Assembly: GCF_042675705.1 (NCBI RefSeq)
Contig: NZ_JBHTJJ010000006.1
Source of the DNA: Ruegeria arenilitoris
Lineage (GTDB): Bacteria > Pseudomonadota > Alphaproteobacteria > Rhodobacterales > Rhodobacteraceae
DNA: 64,000 bases
Strand: one strand, 5' to 3'
A program made the position numbers and the translations under genes. The notes below the pieces were generated by a model. That model searched no databases, was not told the origin of the DNA, and was given only the letters and a program-made list of their open reading frames with translations. Shown here in pieces: positions 42,218 through 51,870 of the stretch (the first letter of the stretch is position 1; each line of letters opens with the position of its first letter).

Positions 42218-43324
42218 ATGGCCCGCACCCCCAAGACCGGTGAGATACTGCATCTGCGCGGCAATGCCCTGAGCAAAGGCGAACCGGTGGCGCTACCGTT
42301 GACCCAAAGCAGCATGTTCCACCTGCCCGGCGCGCCGGACGGTCACCCGACCTATGGCCGGGTGGACAACCCGACCTGGACACAGGTCGAGCATGTGCTG
42401 GCGCATCTCGAAGACGCACCCTGCCTGATCTTTCCGTCCGGCATGGGCGCGATATCGGCCGCGCTGTTCGCCACCGTGCGGGCGGGGTCGCGCATCCTGA
42501 TCCCGTCGGATGGGTATTATGTCACCCGTCTGCTGGCCGACCGGTTCCTCGCCCCGCTGGGCGTGTCGGTCGAAGAGCGCCCCACGACCGCATTCGCGCA
42601 GGGCGGGTTCGACGGATTCGATGTAGTTTTTGTCGAAAGCCCGTCCAACCCAGGGCTCGACATGATCGACCTGGCGCAGGTTGCCCGCGACGTGCGCGCC
42701 GCGGGTGGCATCACCATCGCCGACAACACGACGCTGACCCCACTGGGACAACGCCCGCTGGACCTGGGCATCGACATCGTCGTCGCCTCGGACACCAAGG
42801 CGATGGGCGGGCATTCCGACCTGCTGATGGGCCACGTGGCCAGCCGCGATGCCCAGATCATGGAACGGGTCGAGGAATGGCGCCGTGTTTCGGGCGCGAT
42901 TCCCGGACCGCATGAGGCCTGGCTGCTGCATCGCGGGCTGGAGACGCTGGATGTCCGGTTCGACCGCATGTGCAGCTCGGCGCAGCTTCTGGCCGAACGG
43001 CTGGCCGATCATCCGGCGGTCACACAGATCCGCTATCCCGGCCTGCCCTCAGACCCGTCCCATGATCTGGCCTGCAAACAAAGCACGCGGTTCGGCTTTC
43101 TGCTGACGATTACGCTGGCCTCCGAAGACCAGGCCGAAGGGTTCATCAACAATTGCCCGCTGCTGCGCCCGGCCACGTCCTTTGGCGGCGTGCACAGTTC
43201 GGCCGAGCGGCGCGCGCGTTGGGGGGATCAGGTCGATCCCGGATTCGTGCGACTTTCAGTCGGGTGCGAGCCGGTGGACGAGCTGTGGCAGGCTCTGAAC
43301 GACAGCCTGAATGCGCTGGCCTGA
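42218..43324 (+). CDS. metC: Cystathionine beta-lyase
   Basis: A 368-residue Cys/Met-metabolism PLP enzyme that cleaves cystathionine to homocysteine, pyruvate and ammonia. The PLP Lys is in VVASDTKAMGGHSDLLMG (about 189-206), and the phosphate-binding segment FPSGMGAISAALFA lies near residue 70; GRVDNPTW near residue 47 matches the family's YxR/xNPT motif. The beta- versus gamma-lyase choice rests on resemblance of the KAMGGHSDLLMG block to MetC. It begins 3 bp after the LOG gene and ends 3 bp from the convergent membrane-protein gene. Confidence 0.88.
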   Translation: MARTPKTGEILHLRGNALSKGEPVALPLTQSSMFHLPGAPDGHPTYGRVDNPTWTQVEHVLAHLEDAPCLIFPSGMGAISAALFATVRAGSRILIPSDGYYVTRLLADRFLAPLGVSVEERPTTAFAQGGFDGFDVVFVESPSNPGLDMIDLAQVARDVRAAGGITIADNTTLTPLGQRPLDLGIDIVVASDTKAMGGHSDLLMGHVASRDAQIMERVEEWRRVSGAIPGPHEAWLLHRGLETLDVRFDRMCSSAQLLAERLADHPAVTQIRYPGLPSDPSHDLACKQSTRFGFLLTITLASEDQAEGFINNCPLLRPATSFGGVHSSAERRARWGDQVDPGFVRLSVGCEPVDELWQALNDSLNALA

Positions 43325-43327
43325 GCC

Positions 43328-43711
43328 CTATTTCTTGGGCTCGCGCAGTTCGGTGAACACATAGATCGGCAGCAGAACCCCCGCGATCAAGGCGCCCAGC
43401 CACACCAGCAGCGTCGCCGCCAGCAGGTTCGAGATACCGCCCACGGTCAGCCCTGCGGCGACCAGATCGGTGATCAGCAGGCCCACGAAGGTGACCACCA
43501 GCGCGATGCCGCCCTTCAGCGCCGGCACGTTCTTTTCCCCGATCTTTAGGATCAATGGCTCGGCCACGACCTGAACCAGGGTGAACACGATCACCACCAC
43601 GATGAAGGACACCGGTTTGATCGAAAAGCCGGTCAGCAACAGGCTGGCCAGCAACAGACCGATGGCATTGCCCGCCAACAGGGCCAGGGCCGACTTGATT
43701 CTGCGTGACAT
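43328..43711 (-). CDS. Small four-helix membrane protein
   Basis: A 127-residue inner-membrane protein from the ATG at 43709-43711. Four hydrophobic helices cover about 5-27, 31-52, 63-85 and 92-117, with a conserved-looking KIGEKNVPALKGG loop between the second and third. The pattern resembles 4-TM proteins annotated as phage-holin superfamily IV or DUF-type, but there is no lysis gene nearby, so a phage origin is not supported. Function unknown. Confidence 0.72.
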   Translation of the reverse strand: MSRRIKSALALLAGNAIGLLLASLLLTGFSIKPVSFIVVVIVFTLVQVVAEPLILKIGEKNVPALKGGIALVVTFVGLLITDLVAAGLTVGGISNLLAATLLVWLGALIAGVLLPIYVFTELREPKK

Positions 43712-43890
43712 GCGTTTGACTCCATCCGCAACAGTTCGAAACATGCGGATACTATCAGGATGCCGGAATTTTTCGAGAAAATTCAATCTCCTCGGTATTC
43801 GGTCCTGTTGAAATTCCATGACACGACACAATCTGAAAGGTTAACTGCCAACAACATCCACTGGCGAAACCCATCAGAAACGAGAGATAT

Positions 43891-44820
43891 ATGAGCGACA
43901 ATCCATATTCGGTGTTGGGCGTCTCGAAAGACGCCAGTGCCGCCGAAATCAAGAAAGCCTACCGGCGCATCGCCAAGAACTGCCACCCGGACCTCAAGCC
44001 CGGGGACGCCAAGGCCGAGGCCAAGTTCAAGGCCGCCGCCGCAGCCTATGACCTGCTGAAGGACCCCGAAACCCGGGCAAAATTCGACCGGGGCGAGATC
44101 GACGCCTCGGGCCAGGAGCGCCCCCAGCAGCATTACTACCGCGAATATGCGGAAACCGCGGGCAACCCCTATCGCGCGGGCGGCGCGGCCGAGGACGACG
44201 ACATGTCCGACATCTTTGCCCAGTTCTTCGGCAACCGTGGCAACGGTGGCTTCAACGGGGGGCGTGCGCGCGAGTTTCATGCGCCCGGTCACAACGTGAA
44301 CTACAGCCTGCAGATCAGCTTCCTGGACGCGGTCTTCGGTGCCACGCAAAAGCTGACCCTGCCCAATGGCGACCGGATCGAGGTGAAGATCCCCGCCGGC
44401 ATCACCGACGGCCAGACCATCCGCCTGCGTGGCAAGGGCGCGCCGGGCTATGGCGAGGGGCCGCCGGGCGACGCGCTGGTCACGATCCGCGTGGCCGAGC
44501 ACCCGGTGTTCAAGCGCGAGGGCGACGACATCCGCATCACCCTGCCGATCACCATCGACGAGGCCGTTCTGGGCGGCAAGGTCCCCGCGCCCACGATCGA
44601 CGGCCGCGTGAACGTGACCGTGCCCGAGGGCACCAGCAGCGGCAAGACCCTGCGCCTGCGGGGCAAGGGCGTCAGGAAACGCGGCTCGGATAAACGCGGC
44701 GACCAGTTGATCGAGCTGAGCGTGGTGATGCCCGACAAGATCGACGACGAACTGAAGCAGTTCATGCAGAATTGGCGCAAGTCGCACAGCTATGACCCGC
44801 GGAAAGGAATGCCGGCATGA
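43891..44820 (+). CDS. cbpA: DnaJ-like co-chaperone CbpA
   Basis: A 309-residue class B J-domain protein. The J domain (about 1-70) has the HPD motif in NCHPDLKPGD; a Gly-rich linker follows (about 85-130), then two beta-sandwich client domains with LRLRGKG-type repeats (TIRLRGKGAPGYGEGPPGD and TLRLRGKGVRKRGSDKRGD). The zinc-finger of DnaJ is absent, which fits CbpA. It stimulates DnaK. The ATG of the next gene overlaps its stop by 4 bp, and that gene encodes a CbpM-like modulator. Confidence 0.93.
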   Translation: MSDNPYSVLGVSKDASAAEIKKAYRRIAKNCHPDLKPGDAKAEAKFKAAAAAYDLLKDPETRAKFDRGEIDASGQERPQQHYYREYAETAGNPYRAGGAAEDDDMSDIFAQFFGNRGNGGFNGGRAREFHAPGHNVNYSLQISFLDAVFGATQKLTLPNGDRIEVKIPAGITDGQTIRLRGKGAPGYGEGPPGDALVTIRVAEHPVFKREGDDIRITLPITIDEAVLGGKVPAPTIDGRVNVTVPEGTSSGKTLRLRGKGVRKRGSDKRGDQLIELSVVMPDKIDDELKQFMQNWRKSHSYDPRKGMPA

Positions 44821-45161
44821 CCCGTTCTCTGACCGAAGCCGAACTGATCGAAGCCGTCCAGAACCTGACATCAGAGCGGTTGTCCCGGTTCCTGTCCGCC
44901 CGGATCGTGATCCCGCGCCAGTCCGACCAGGGGCTGGTCTACGAACGGCTGGACATGGCGCGCCTGCAACTGGCCTGCGAGCTGGACGACCAGTACGAGA
45001 TGGAGCCCGACGCCCTGTCGATGGTGCTGTCGCTGATCGACCAGATGCACGGTCTGCGGGCGGAACTGCGCGAGGTGCTGCGCGCCATCGACGCCCAACC
45101 CGACCCGGTGCGCAGCCAGCTGGTCGAACGGATCGGAACAGCGCGGTTCCGCCGCAGCTAG
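44817..45161 (+). CDS. cbpM: CbpM-like chaperone modulator
   Basis: A 114-residue protein with the MerR_2/CbpM pattern: a short helix-turn region LSRFLSARIVIPRQSDQGLVYERLDMARLQLACELDDQYEM and a C-terminal helical SLIDQMHGLRAELREVLRAI. In E. coli CbpM binds the J domain of CbpA and blocks its interaction with DnaK. Overlap with cbpA (ATGA) strongly supports this partnership. The DNA-binding function of MerR proteins is not expected. Confidence 0.83.
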   Translation: MTRSLTEAELIEAVQNLTSERLSRFLSARIVIPRQSDQGLVYERLDMARLQLACELDDQYEMEPDALSMVLSLIDQMHGLRAELREVLRAIDAQPDPVRSQLVERIGTARFRRS

Positions 45162-45245
45162 GGCCTGCGTGCAAGGCAAGTTAGCCCTTCTGGAGTCGGT
45201 GGTTTTGCCTTAGAAGGCGCCATCGATTCAGAACCGGGTGCTGCG

Positions 45246-46925
45246 ATGACACGGACCAAATCGGAATTGCTGATGCCTGCGGGCAATCTGCGCAAGCTGA
45301 AACTGGCCATCCTGTACGGGGCAGACGCGGTGTATCTGGGTACGCCCGACATGTCCCTGCGCACCAAGTCCGAGTTTTCGCTGGACGAGGTGATCGAAGG
45401 GGTCGAGTTCTGCCACGCGCATGGCCGGCGCGCCTATCTGACGCTGAACCTGTTCTCGCACAACAAGGACATCCCCAAGCTGGATGAATACATCGACACG
45501 GTCCGCAAGGTGCGGCCCGACGGGTTGATCATCGCCGACCCCGGCGTGTTCCAGTATGTGCGCGACCGCGCGCCCGAACTGCCGCTGCATATCTCGACCC
45601 AGGCCAATATCTGTTCGTGGCTGTCGGTGAAGTTCTGGCAGGATCAGGGGGCCGAACTGGTGGTGCTGGCGCGCGAGGTCTCGTACCCCGAACTGGTCGA
45701 GATCCGCGAGAAATGCCCCGACATCCGGCTTGAGGCCTTCGTGCACGGCGCCATGTGCATGACCTATTCGGGCCGCTGCCTGCTGTCGAATTTCATGGCG
45801 GAACGCGGCGCCAACCAGGGCAACTGCGCCAATTCCTGCCGCTGGAACTATGCGCTGAAGCTGCGCCTCAAGGACGGCACCCATCAGGAACTGCGGATCA
45901 CCGAGGAAAATGCCGACCTGTTCGAATTTCTGCTGGAAGAAGGCTGCCGCCCGGGTGAACTGATGCCGATCGAGGAGGATGATCGCGGCTCGTACATCCT
46001 CAACTCGCGCGATCTGTGCATCATGCCCAAGCTGGACGAATACTTGAAGATCGGTGTCGACAGCCTCAAGGTCGAAGGGCGCGGCAAGTCGGAATATTAT
46101 GCCGCCATCGTCGCGCGCGCCTATCGCATGGCCATCGACGATTACTATGCCGACCCCGAGAACTGGGACCCGAAACCCTATATGCGCGAGTTGGAGACCG
46201 TGGGAAACCGCGGCTACACGCTGGCTTTTCACGAAGGGCGGCTGACCAATTACGCGCATGATTACGAACACACCGCGACCATCGCCCAATGGGAATATGC
46301 CGGGCTGGTGACCGACGTGACCGAGGATGCCTTCCTGGTCGAGGTGAAGAACAAGCTTGAATCCGGCGACGTGCTGGATTTCGTCTCGCCCATCTCGCGC
46401 GAGACGGTCCTGCTGCGCGTCTATGAATTCGAACGCGCCAGTGACGGCGTCAAGCTGGACGTGGTGCATGGCAGCACGAAAACCGTGATCCGCCTGCCGT
46501 TTGCCCTGTTCGATCACGAAGACCCCGACGACCTGCGCGCCCGTTTCCCGGTATATTCGGTCTTGCGCAAAGAACGCGCCCTGACCGACGAACATTGGAG
46601 CCGCATCCGTTTTGACAAGCTGGTGCAGGGGTTGGAAACCTCGGGACGCGACAATCCCGCCGCCTATGCCCGCCGCCGGGACGAGCTGGTAGAGAAGATC
46701 GGCCAGGACGGAACCGCGCGCCGGTTCAAAACCAACCGCGTGGGCACCGAGGGCTGTTGCGGCAAGGGGTGCAACGGCTGTCTGATCTTCTGGCAGGATG
46801 ACAAATACGCCCTGGCGCGCGAGGTTCTGTCGAACCGCAAGCAGGGTGAACAGCTCAGCCGGCGCGAGGCCGCCGCCCTGAAGCTGCCCGGCGACGCGGC
46901 CCGCGATCAGTTGCCGACGCGGTAA
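45246..46925 (+). CDS. U32 family protein, TrhP (YegQ)-like, with C-terminal cysteine-rich extension
   Basis: A 559-residue member of peptidase family U32. The N-terminal TIM-barrel-like domain opens LLMPAGNLRKLKLAILYGADAVYLG, then LEAFVHGAMCMTYSGRCLLSNFMAERGANQGNCANSCRWNY, the family cysteine block. YegQ/TrhP proteins are needed for prephenate-dependent 5-hydroxyuridine formation at the tRNA wobble position; the protease label is historical. It is about 100 residues longer than YegQ (453) and ends with CCGKGCNGCLIFWQDDKYALARE (about 510-532), a possible iron-sulfur site. It overlaps the convergent cytochrome gene by 19 bp. Confidence 0.85.
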   Translation: MTRTKSELLMPAGNLRKLKLAILYGADAVYLGTPDMSLRTKSEFSLDEVIEGVEFCHAHGRRAYLTLNLFSHNKDIPKLDEYIDTVRKVRPDGLIIADPGVFQYVRDRAPELPLHISTQANICSWLSVKFWQDQGAELVVLAREVSYPELVEIREKCPDIRLEAFVHGAMCMTYSGRCLLSNFMAERGANQGNCANSCRWNYALKLRLKDGTHQELRITEENADLFEFLLEEGCRPGELMPIEEDDRGSYILNSRDLCIMPKLDEYLKIGVDSLKVEGRGKSEYYAAIVARAYRMAIDDYYADPENWDPKPYMRELETVGNRGYTLAFHEGRLTNYAHDYEHTATIAQWEYAGLVTDVTEDAFLVEVKNKLESGDVLDFVSPISRETVLLRVYEFERASDGVKLDVVHGSTKTVIRLPFALFDHEDPDDLRARFPVYSVLRKERALTDEHWSRIRFDKLVQGLETSGRDNPAAYARRRDELVEKIGQDGTARRFKTNRVGTEGCCGKGCNGCLIFWQDDKYALAREVLSNRKQGEQLSRREAAALKLPGDAARDQLPTR

Positions 46926-47527
46926 TCCTCGGGCACGAAGAACGTATAGTCGCGGTCGGCGACCGCTTCGTGGCAGACATGGCAATAGGCAACCGCCCCC
47001 GCGCGATCCCCCATCGTGTCGCCGAACAGCGATCCGTCGGGCATCACCATGACATAGCGCCAGTCGGCGGTGTCGGGGCTGCTGCCTTCAGGCAGTTTCT
47101 CCATCACGAACAAGGCGCCGGGATGCACCCTGCCCTCATCCGTGACGGTCATGCTGTCCTTGGCCAGAACCGAGCCCACGGGCAGTTGTTCCCCCGGTTT
47201 CAACGTGCCGTAATTGTGGGACATCCGGTTGGCATAGCTGTTAACGTAGCGCTGCCCATGCGTGGCCGACAGGTACGGCGCGTCGTTGAAAAGCGGCCAA
47301 TTTTGATAGTTCATCAGTTGATCCAGATGCGCGGTGGCATAGCCGCGATCCATCTGTTTCTTGAGGCCGCGATAGTGCTGCCGCGCGTCTTCTTTGCTCA
47401 GGTCCGCCGGGTTCTCGATCGCCAGATGCGCCTCGGACTCGTTGGATTGCGCCCATGCAACGGCGACGCACGAGGCTACCAATGCTGCGGTCATGCAGAT
47501 CGTGGACAGTTTCCTCAGTGCGTTCAT
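46907..47527 (-). CDS. Exported monohaem protein of the cytochrome P460 family
   Basis: A 206-residue protein from the ATG at 47525-47527. Residues 1-27 are a signal peptide ending AVAWAQ. A single CxxCH haem-c motif, CHVCH, sits near the C-terminus (about 188-192), the usual P460-family position, after beta-rich sequence with GALFVMEKLPEGS and WRYVMVMPDGSLFGD. P460 enzymes oxidise hydroxylamine or detoxify NO-type species, with a Lys-haem crosslink that cannot be confirmed here; a simple electron carrier is possible. It converges on the U32 gene. Confidence 0.82.
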   Translation of the reverse strand: MNALRKLSTICMTAALVASCVAVAWAQSNESEAHLAIENPADLSKEDARQHYRGLKKQMDRGYATAHLDQLMNYQNWPLFNDAPYLSATHGQRYVNSYANRMSHNYGTLKPGEQLPVGSVLAKDSMTVTDEGRVHPGALFVMEKLPEGSSPDTADWRYVMVMPDGSLFGDTMGDRAGAVAYCHVCHEAVADRDYTFFVPEDYRVGN

Positions 47528-47719
47528 GTATTGGCCCACCCTGTTCAAGGCTTGCCTGAATTCCGCAGATTTCCCCGACAAATATGAGCGGACTGGACGA
47601 AACGCACCAGAACCGGATTGTCCAACTCACCGTCTTGTGCGCAGATTTTACGTGCGCGCAACCGCGCACCTCTCATGGATCAAGACTACCAAATCCGGCC
47701 GTAGAATCACACACCATTT

Positions 47720-47737
47720 GCCCGCGAACCCGCGGGC
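47720..47737 (-). terminator. Weak stem-loop downstream of rlmN
   Basis: A perfect 7-bp GC stem (47720-47726 with 47731-47737, loop AACC) begins 6 bp past the rlmN stop. The following minus-strand bases have only a short A/T-rich run, so termination is uncertain. Confidence 0.45.
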
Positions 47738-47743
47738 GTCAGA

Positions 47744-48931
<1,188 letters not shown>

Positions 48932-49020
48932 TGTGGTTCTCGGGCGTTCTGGCTTGGGATGCGCCTCTATATAGGAACGCCGCCAAAGATCAAAAGGATT
49001 CGTGCGAACCTGTCCGAATG

Positions 49021-49398
49021 TCAGTCGAGGAACCGCAACAGCTCGGTGACACGGGCCCGCCCCAACTCGACTCGGCACGAGGTGATTGCAATGCCAGTTC
49101 CGGATCCACCACCAAAAGACGCGCCAACTGCTTCGCACTGCGCATCGCGGTAGGTCTTCCAGGCTTCTTGAGAAGTCTCAAGCGCCGGCAAGGCGACAGC
49201 CCGACCCGTCACTTCGTCCAGTTCCTTCGCCGCATCGACCGCGAACCCAAAGGCCGCGACCAACGCGGCCTCGACATTGGTTTCGGCCCGACCGACGCAT
49301 GTCCCGATCTCGACCTGAGATCCGGCATCGGCACATTCCAGCGCAGGGTCTGCAAATGCCGATACCGGAAGAAGAATTGCCACCCAAACCCAACGCAT
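49021..49398 (-). CDS. Exported DUF1311 (LprI-like) protein
   Basis: A 125-residue protein with a signal peptide (about 1-17, ending SAFADP). The mature part carries cysteines in ECADAG, GTCVGRAE, AQCEAVG and TSCRVELGR and the LEtSQEAWKTYRDAQCEA segment, the core pattern of DUF1311 (LprI/lysozyme-inhibitor-like). Two disulfides are likely. The role is unknown in this group. It is divergent from no close neighbour; rlmN lies downstream. Confidence 0.78.
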   Translation of the reverse strand: MRWVWVAILLPVSAFADPALECADAGSQVEIGTCVGRAETNVEAALVAAFGFAVDAAKELDEVTGRAVALPALETSQEAWKTYRDAQCEAVGASFGGGSGTGIAITSCRVELGRARVTELLRFLD

Positions 49399-49485
49399 GT
49401 CCGTCTCCTCGCCTGTCTACCCACGGTTTCAGACAGAGCTTAGCACAGCGGCCAGGCTTGGGCACGATTTAGGTTCAGCGGGCGA

Positions 49486-49653
49486 TCACACCCCGGCCTG
49501 CGGGATGTAACAGTCCTCGGCATCCAGTGTCTTGACCGGATCATTCGGGCCGCATTGCTCGCCCGTGACCGGATAGGTTTCGGTGGATTTCTCGCACGCG
49601 CTCAGAGTTGCTGCTGCAACAATCAGAACAGCAACAAGGGGTTTGGTCGACAT
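49486..49653 (-). CDS. Small lipoprotein (55 aa)
   Basis: A short gene from the ATG at 49651-49653, with GAAGGAG at good distance. The product has a lipoprotein signal: a hydrophobic stretch followed by the lipobox LSAC (Cys20), leaving a mature part of 36 residues with two cysteines (GEQCGPNDP and AEDCYIP). It has no known domain. The clear signal sequence, lipobox and ribosome binding site make a spurious frame unlikely. Confidence 0.72.
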   Translation of the reverse strand: MSTKPLVAVLIVAAATLSACEKSTETYPVTGEQCGPNDPVKTLDAEDCYIPQAGV

Positions 49654-49764
49654 GTCTGGACTCCTTCTTCGTTGTCTGAACCGATTGGTTCAGAAATCGA
49701 GTCCGTCAGCCTTGATGCGGATCAAGTTTTGGTGCGGACGTTGCGTAAACGGGCGGCACAAAAA

Positions 49765-49790
49765 CGCAAAACCCCGCCATTTTGGCGGGG
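49765..49790 (-). terminator. Rho-independent terminator of the IalB gene
   Basis: A 7-bp stem (49772-49778 with 49784-49790, loop ATTTT) is followed on the minus strand by TTTTGCGTTTTTG. It lies 25 bp past the stop at 49816. Confidence 0.8.
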
Positions 49791-49815
49791 CATGAGATCT
49801 GGACTGGTTGGGCAG

Positions 49816-50349
49816 TTACTTGGTGCAGCGCTTCTCGGCGTCTTCGATGGCTGCGGTAAAGCCCAGCAACGAGAACGTGTCCTTGGTCTGGGTGCCGCGT
49901 TCGGATCGCGCAGTCAGCACGGCCTCGGTCCCGCGCTTCATCGCCGTGACGATCTTGGCATCATCCGCGGCGCTGGCGGGCCACGCCCACTCGCCCTCGG
50001 TGAACAGTTCGAACTCGGATCCGTCGATTTCCAGATTCACCGTGGACCCGGGCGCGAATGGGTAGCCTCCGGTGAATGTCACCTGACCTTTGACCTCGGC
50101 GTTGGGGCGATAGAACACGAACAGCAGAATGTCGCTGCGACGCACCGACACCACACGGCCACCGCGGGTATTCACGGTCTCCTTGGGGGCGGATACGCTC
50201 CAGCACTCGGTCGGATCGTCTTCGACGAAAACGCTCCAATCAGTCTGAGCGGACACACGGTTCGTACTGGTCGCCTGCTGGGCGATCGCTGTCGTGGCCA
50301 TCCCTGCCACACAAAGGCCCGCGCATACGCGGGCGAGCATTGTTTTCAT
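49816..50349 (-). CDS. Invasion-associated locus B (IalB) family protein
   Basis: A 177-residue exported protein from the ATG at 50347-50349. The signal peptide ends near ATTAIAQQA (about residue 23). The mature protein has the IalB pattern: QTDWSVFVEDDPTECWSVSAP and SDILLFVFYRP, then GSTVNLEIDGSEFELFTEGEWAWP and a C-terminal AEKRC. IalB aids red-cell entry in Bartonella, but homologues are common in free-living alphaproteobacteria where the role is not known. It has its own terminator. Confidence 0.87.
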   Translation of the reverse strand: MKTMLARVCAGLCVAGMATTAIAQQATSTNRVSAQTDWSVFVEDDPTECWSVSAPKETVNTRGGRVVSVRRSDILLFVFYRPNAEVKGQVTFTGGYPFAPGSTVNLEIDGSEFELFTEGEWAWPASAADDAKIVTAMKRGTEAVLTARSERGTQTKDTFSLLGFTAAIEDAEKRCTK

Positions 50350-50528
50350 TCGTTCAGCCTCCTGGCTCGACCCACACCTCAACTCCATCCCGGAAGGCCG
50401 CGAACCCTGACGGTCCGTCTGTTGCAGTTGCGCATCCGGATGATTGCCGACATACACACACTAACGCAGGTTTCGCCACAGGCGAAAGGGCGATTGGCAG
50501 AATTTTGCGCACATTCCGGAGGGACGAC

Positions 50529-51527
50529 ATGACGCAGCCAGTACCGATGACCGAACTGTGGCGCGGACCGCTGTTGGAGAGCCTTCATCTGGGCCATGCG
50601 GTGATCTGCGACGACAGCGGTAAGATCGTGCGCAGCTGGGGCGATCCGAACGCGGTGATCTATCCGCGGTCGTCGGCCAAGATGATCCAGGCACTGCCGC
50701 TGATCACCTCGGGCGCGGCGGCCAAATACGGGCTGGCTTCCGAGCATCTGGCGCTGGCCTGCGCCTCGCACAACGGCGCGGCCATCCATACCGAGCGCGT
50801 GACCGCCTGGCTGGATCACCTGGGCCTGTCCGAGCCCGATCTGCGCTGCGGCCCGCAGGAGCCGGCCGACATGGCCGCACGCGACGGCCTGATCCTGGCC
50901 GATGACACGCCCTGCCAGATCCACAACAACTGCTCGGGCAAGCATTGCGGGTTCCTGACCCTGGCCCGGCACATGGGCGCAGGCCCCGAATATATCGAGA
51001 TCGACCACCCCGTGCAGCAGGCCTGCCTGTCTGCCTTCGAAGAGACCACGGGCGAGGACAGCCTCTGTTACGGGATCGACGGTTGCTCGGCGCCCAATTT
51101 CGCCACTTCGCTGGTGGGGCTGGCGCGGTCGATGGCGTGGTTTGCCTCGGCCGGCGACCGGTCGGACCGGGCCAGCGACGCGGCGCTGCAATTGACCCGG
51201 GCGATGGTCGCCCACCCCGAACTGGTGGCCGGCGAAACCCGCGCCTGCACCGAACTGATGCGCGCGATGAACGGCCGTGTCGCGATCAAAACCGGGGCCG
51301 AGGCCGTGTTTGTCGCCATCATCCCGGAAAAGAAGATGGGTGTGGCGCTGAAGATCACCGATGGCACCACCCGCGCCAGCGAGTGTGCCATCGCCGCCAT
51401 TCTCGTCAGCCTCGGCGTGCTCGAGGCCGATCACCCGGCCACGCGCAAATTCATGAACGCCACGCAATACAGCCGCCGCGGGCTGGAATGCGGCGTGATC
51501 CGCCCCGCGCCGGGTTTCCCCGGCTGA
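50529..51527 (+). CDS. Asparaginase II family protein
   Basis: A 332-residue enzyme of the Rhizobium etli-type asparaginase II family, unrelated to E. coli AnsB. Start ATG at 50529 follows GGAGGGACG. Family blocks are IYPRSSAKMIQALPL, LACASHNGAAIHTERV (about 75-90), HNNCSGKHCGFLTLARHMG (about 137-155) with the nucleophile-region Ser-Gly-Lys-His, and AGETRACTELMRAMNGRVAIKTGAEAV. It hydrolyses asparagine to aspartate. The open frame upstream of the ATG is not supported. It converges on the YCII gene 3 bp away. Confidence 0.9.
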   Translation: MTQPVPMTELWRGPLLESLHLGHAVICDDSGKIVRSWGDPNAVIYPRSSAKMIQALPLITSGAAAKYGLASEHLALACASHNGAAIHTERVTAWLDHLGLSEPDLRCGPQEPADMAARDGLILADDTPCQIHNNCSGKHCGFLTLARHMGAGPEYIEIDHPVQQACLSAFEETTGEDSLCYGIDGCSAPNFATSLVGLARSMAWFASAGDRSDRASDAALQLTRAMVAHPELVAGETRACTELMRAMNGRVAIKTGAEAVFVAIIPEKKMGVALKITDGTTRASECAIAAILVSLGVLEADHPATRKFMNATQYSRRGLECGVIRPAPGFPG

Positions 51528-51530
51528 GGG

Positions 51531-51851
51531 TCACATCTCGATCTCGTGGATCTCGGCCACCTCGACCGAGCCCGAGCCGTTGACCACCATGGGGCAGCCC
51601 TTGGCCATCTCGGTGGCGGCTTCGATGCTATCGGCCTTGATGACGGTAAAGCCCGAGGCCGGGTTCGACCCGCCATTGTCGGCCACGCCATCGGCGCTGA
51701 CAGTATGGGACTGGCCCACCGGGTTGCCGGGGATTTCCAGCGCCGGCCCCATGTTCTGGAACCACGCGCCCCAGGCGGCCATGGTGGCTTCGATCTCGGC
51801 CGGGTCGGTCGGCGTGGTGCCGCCGTGATAAACAAACAGGTACTGAGGCAT
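51531..51851 (-). CDS. YCII-related (DGPF) protein
   Basis: A 106-residue protein from the ATG at 51849-51851 (MPQYLFVYHGG). The ferredoxin-like YCII/DGPF pattern includes the conserved His in FVYHGG, GASGFTVIKADSIEAATEMAKGCPMV and a final strand EVAEIHEI. The fold is common, but the reaction is unknown. It is last in a unit with SRPBCC and ArsR genes, a common pairing in which the regulated function is also unknown. Confidence 0.83.
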   Translation of the reverse strand: MPQYLFVYHGGTTPTDPAEIEATMAAWGAWFQNMGPALEIPGNPVGQSHTVSADGVADNGGSNPASGFTVIKADSIEAATEMAKGCPMVVNGSGSVEVAEIHEIEM

Positions 51852-51870
51852 TTTATGGTCTCCCTTTTGG

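Noticed and set aside
43328..43711. Phage holin gene.
   Set aside because: The four-helix pattern alone resembles holin-like families, but no endolysin, capsid or integrase gene is nearby.
45228..46985. A 585-codon minus-strand open frame opposite the U32 gene.
   Set aside because: The U32 gene has the conserved cysteine blocks and a normal start; the antisense frame has none.
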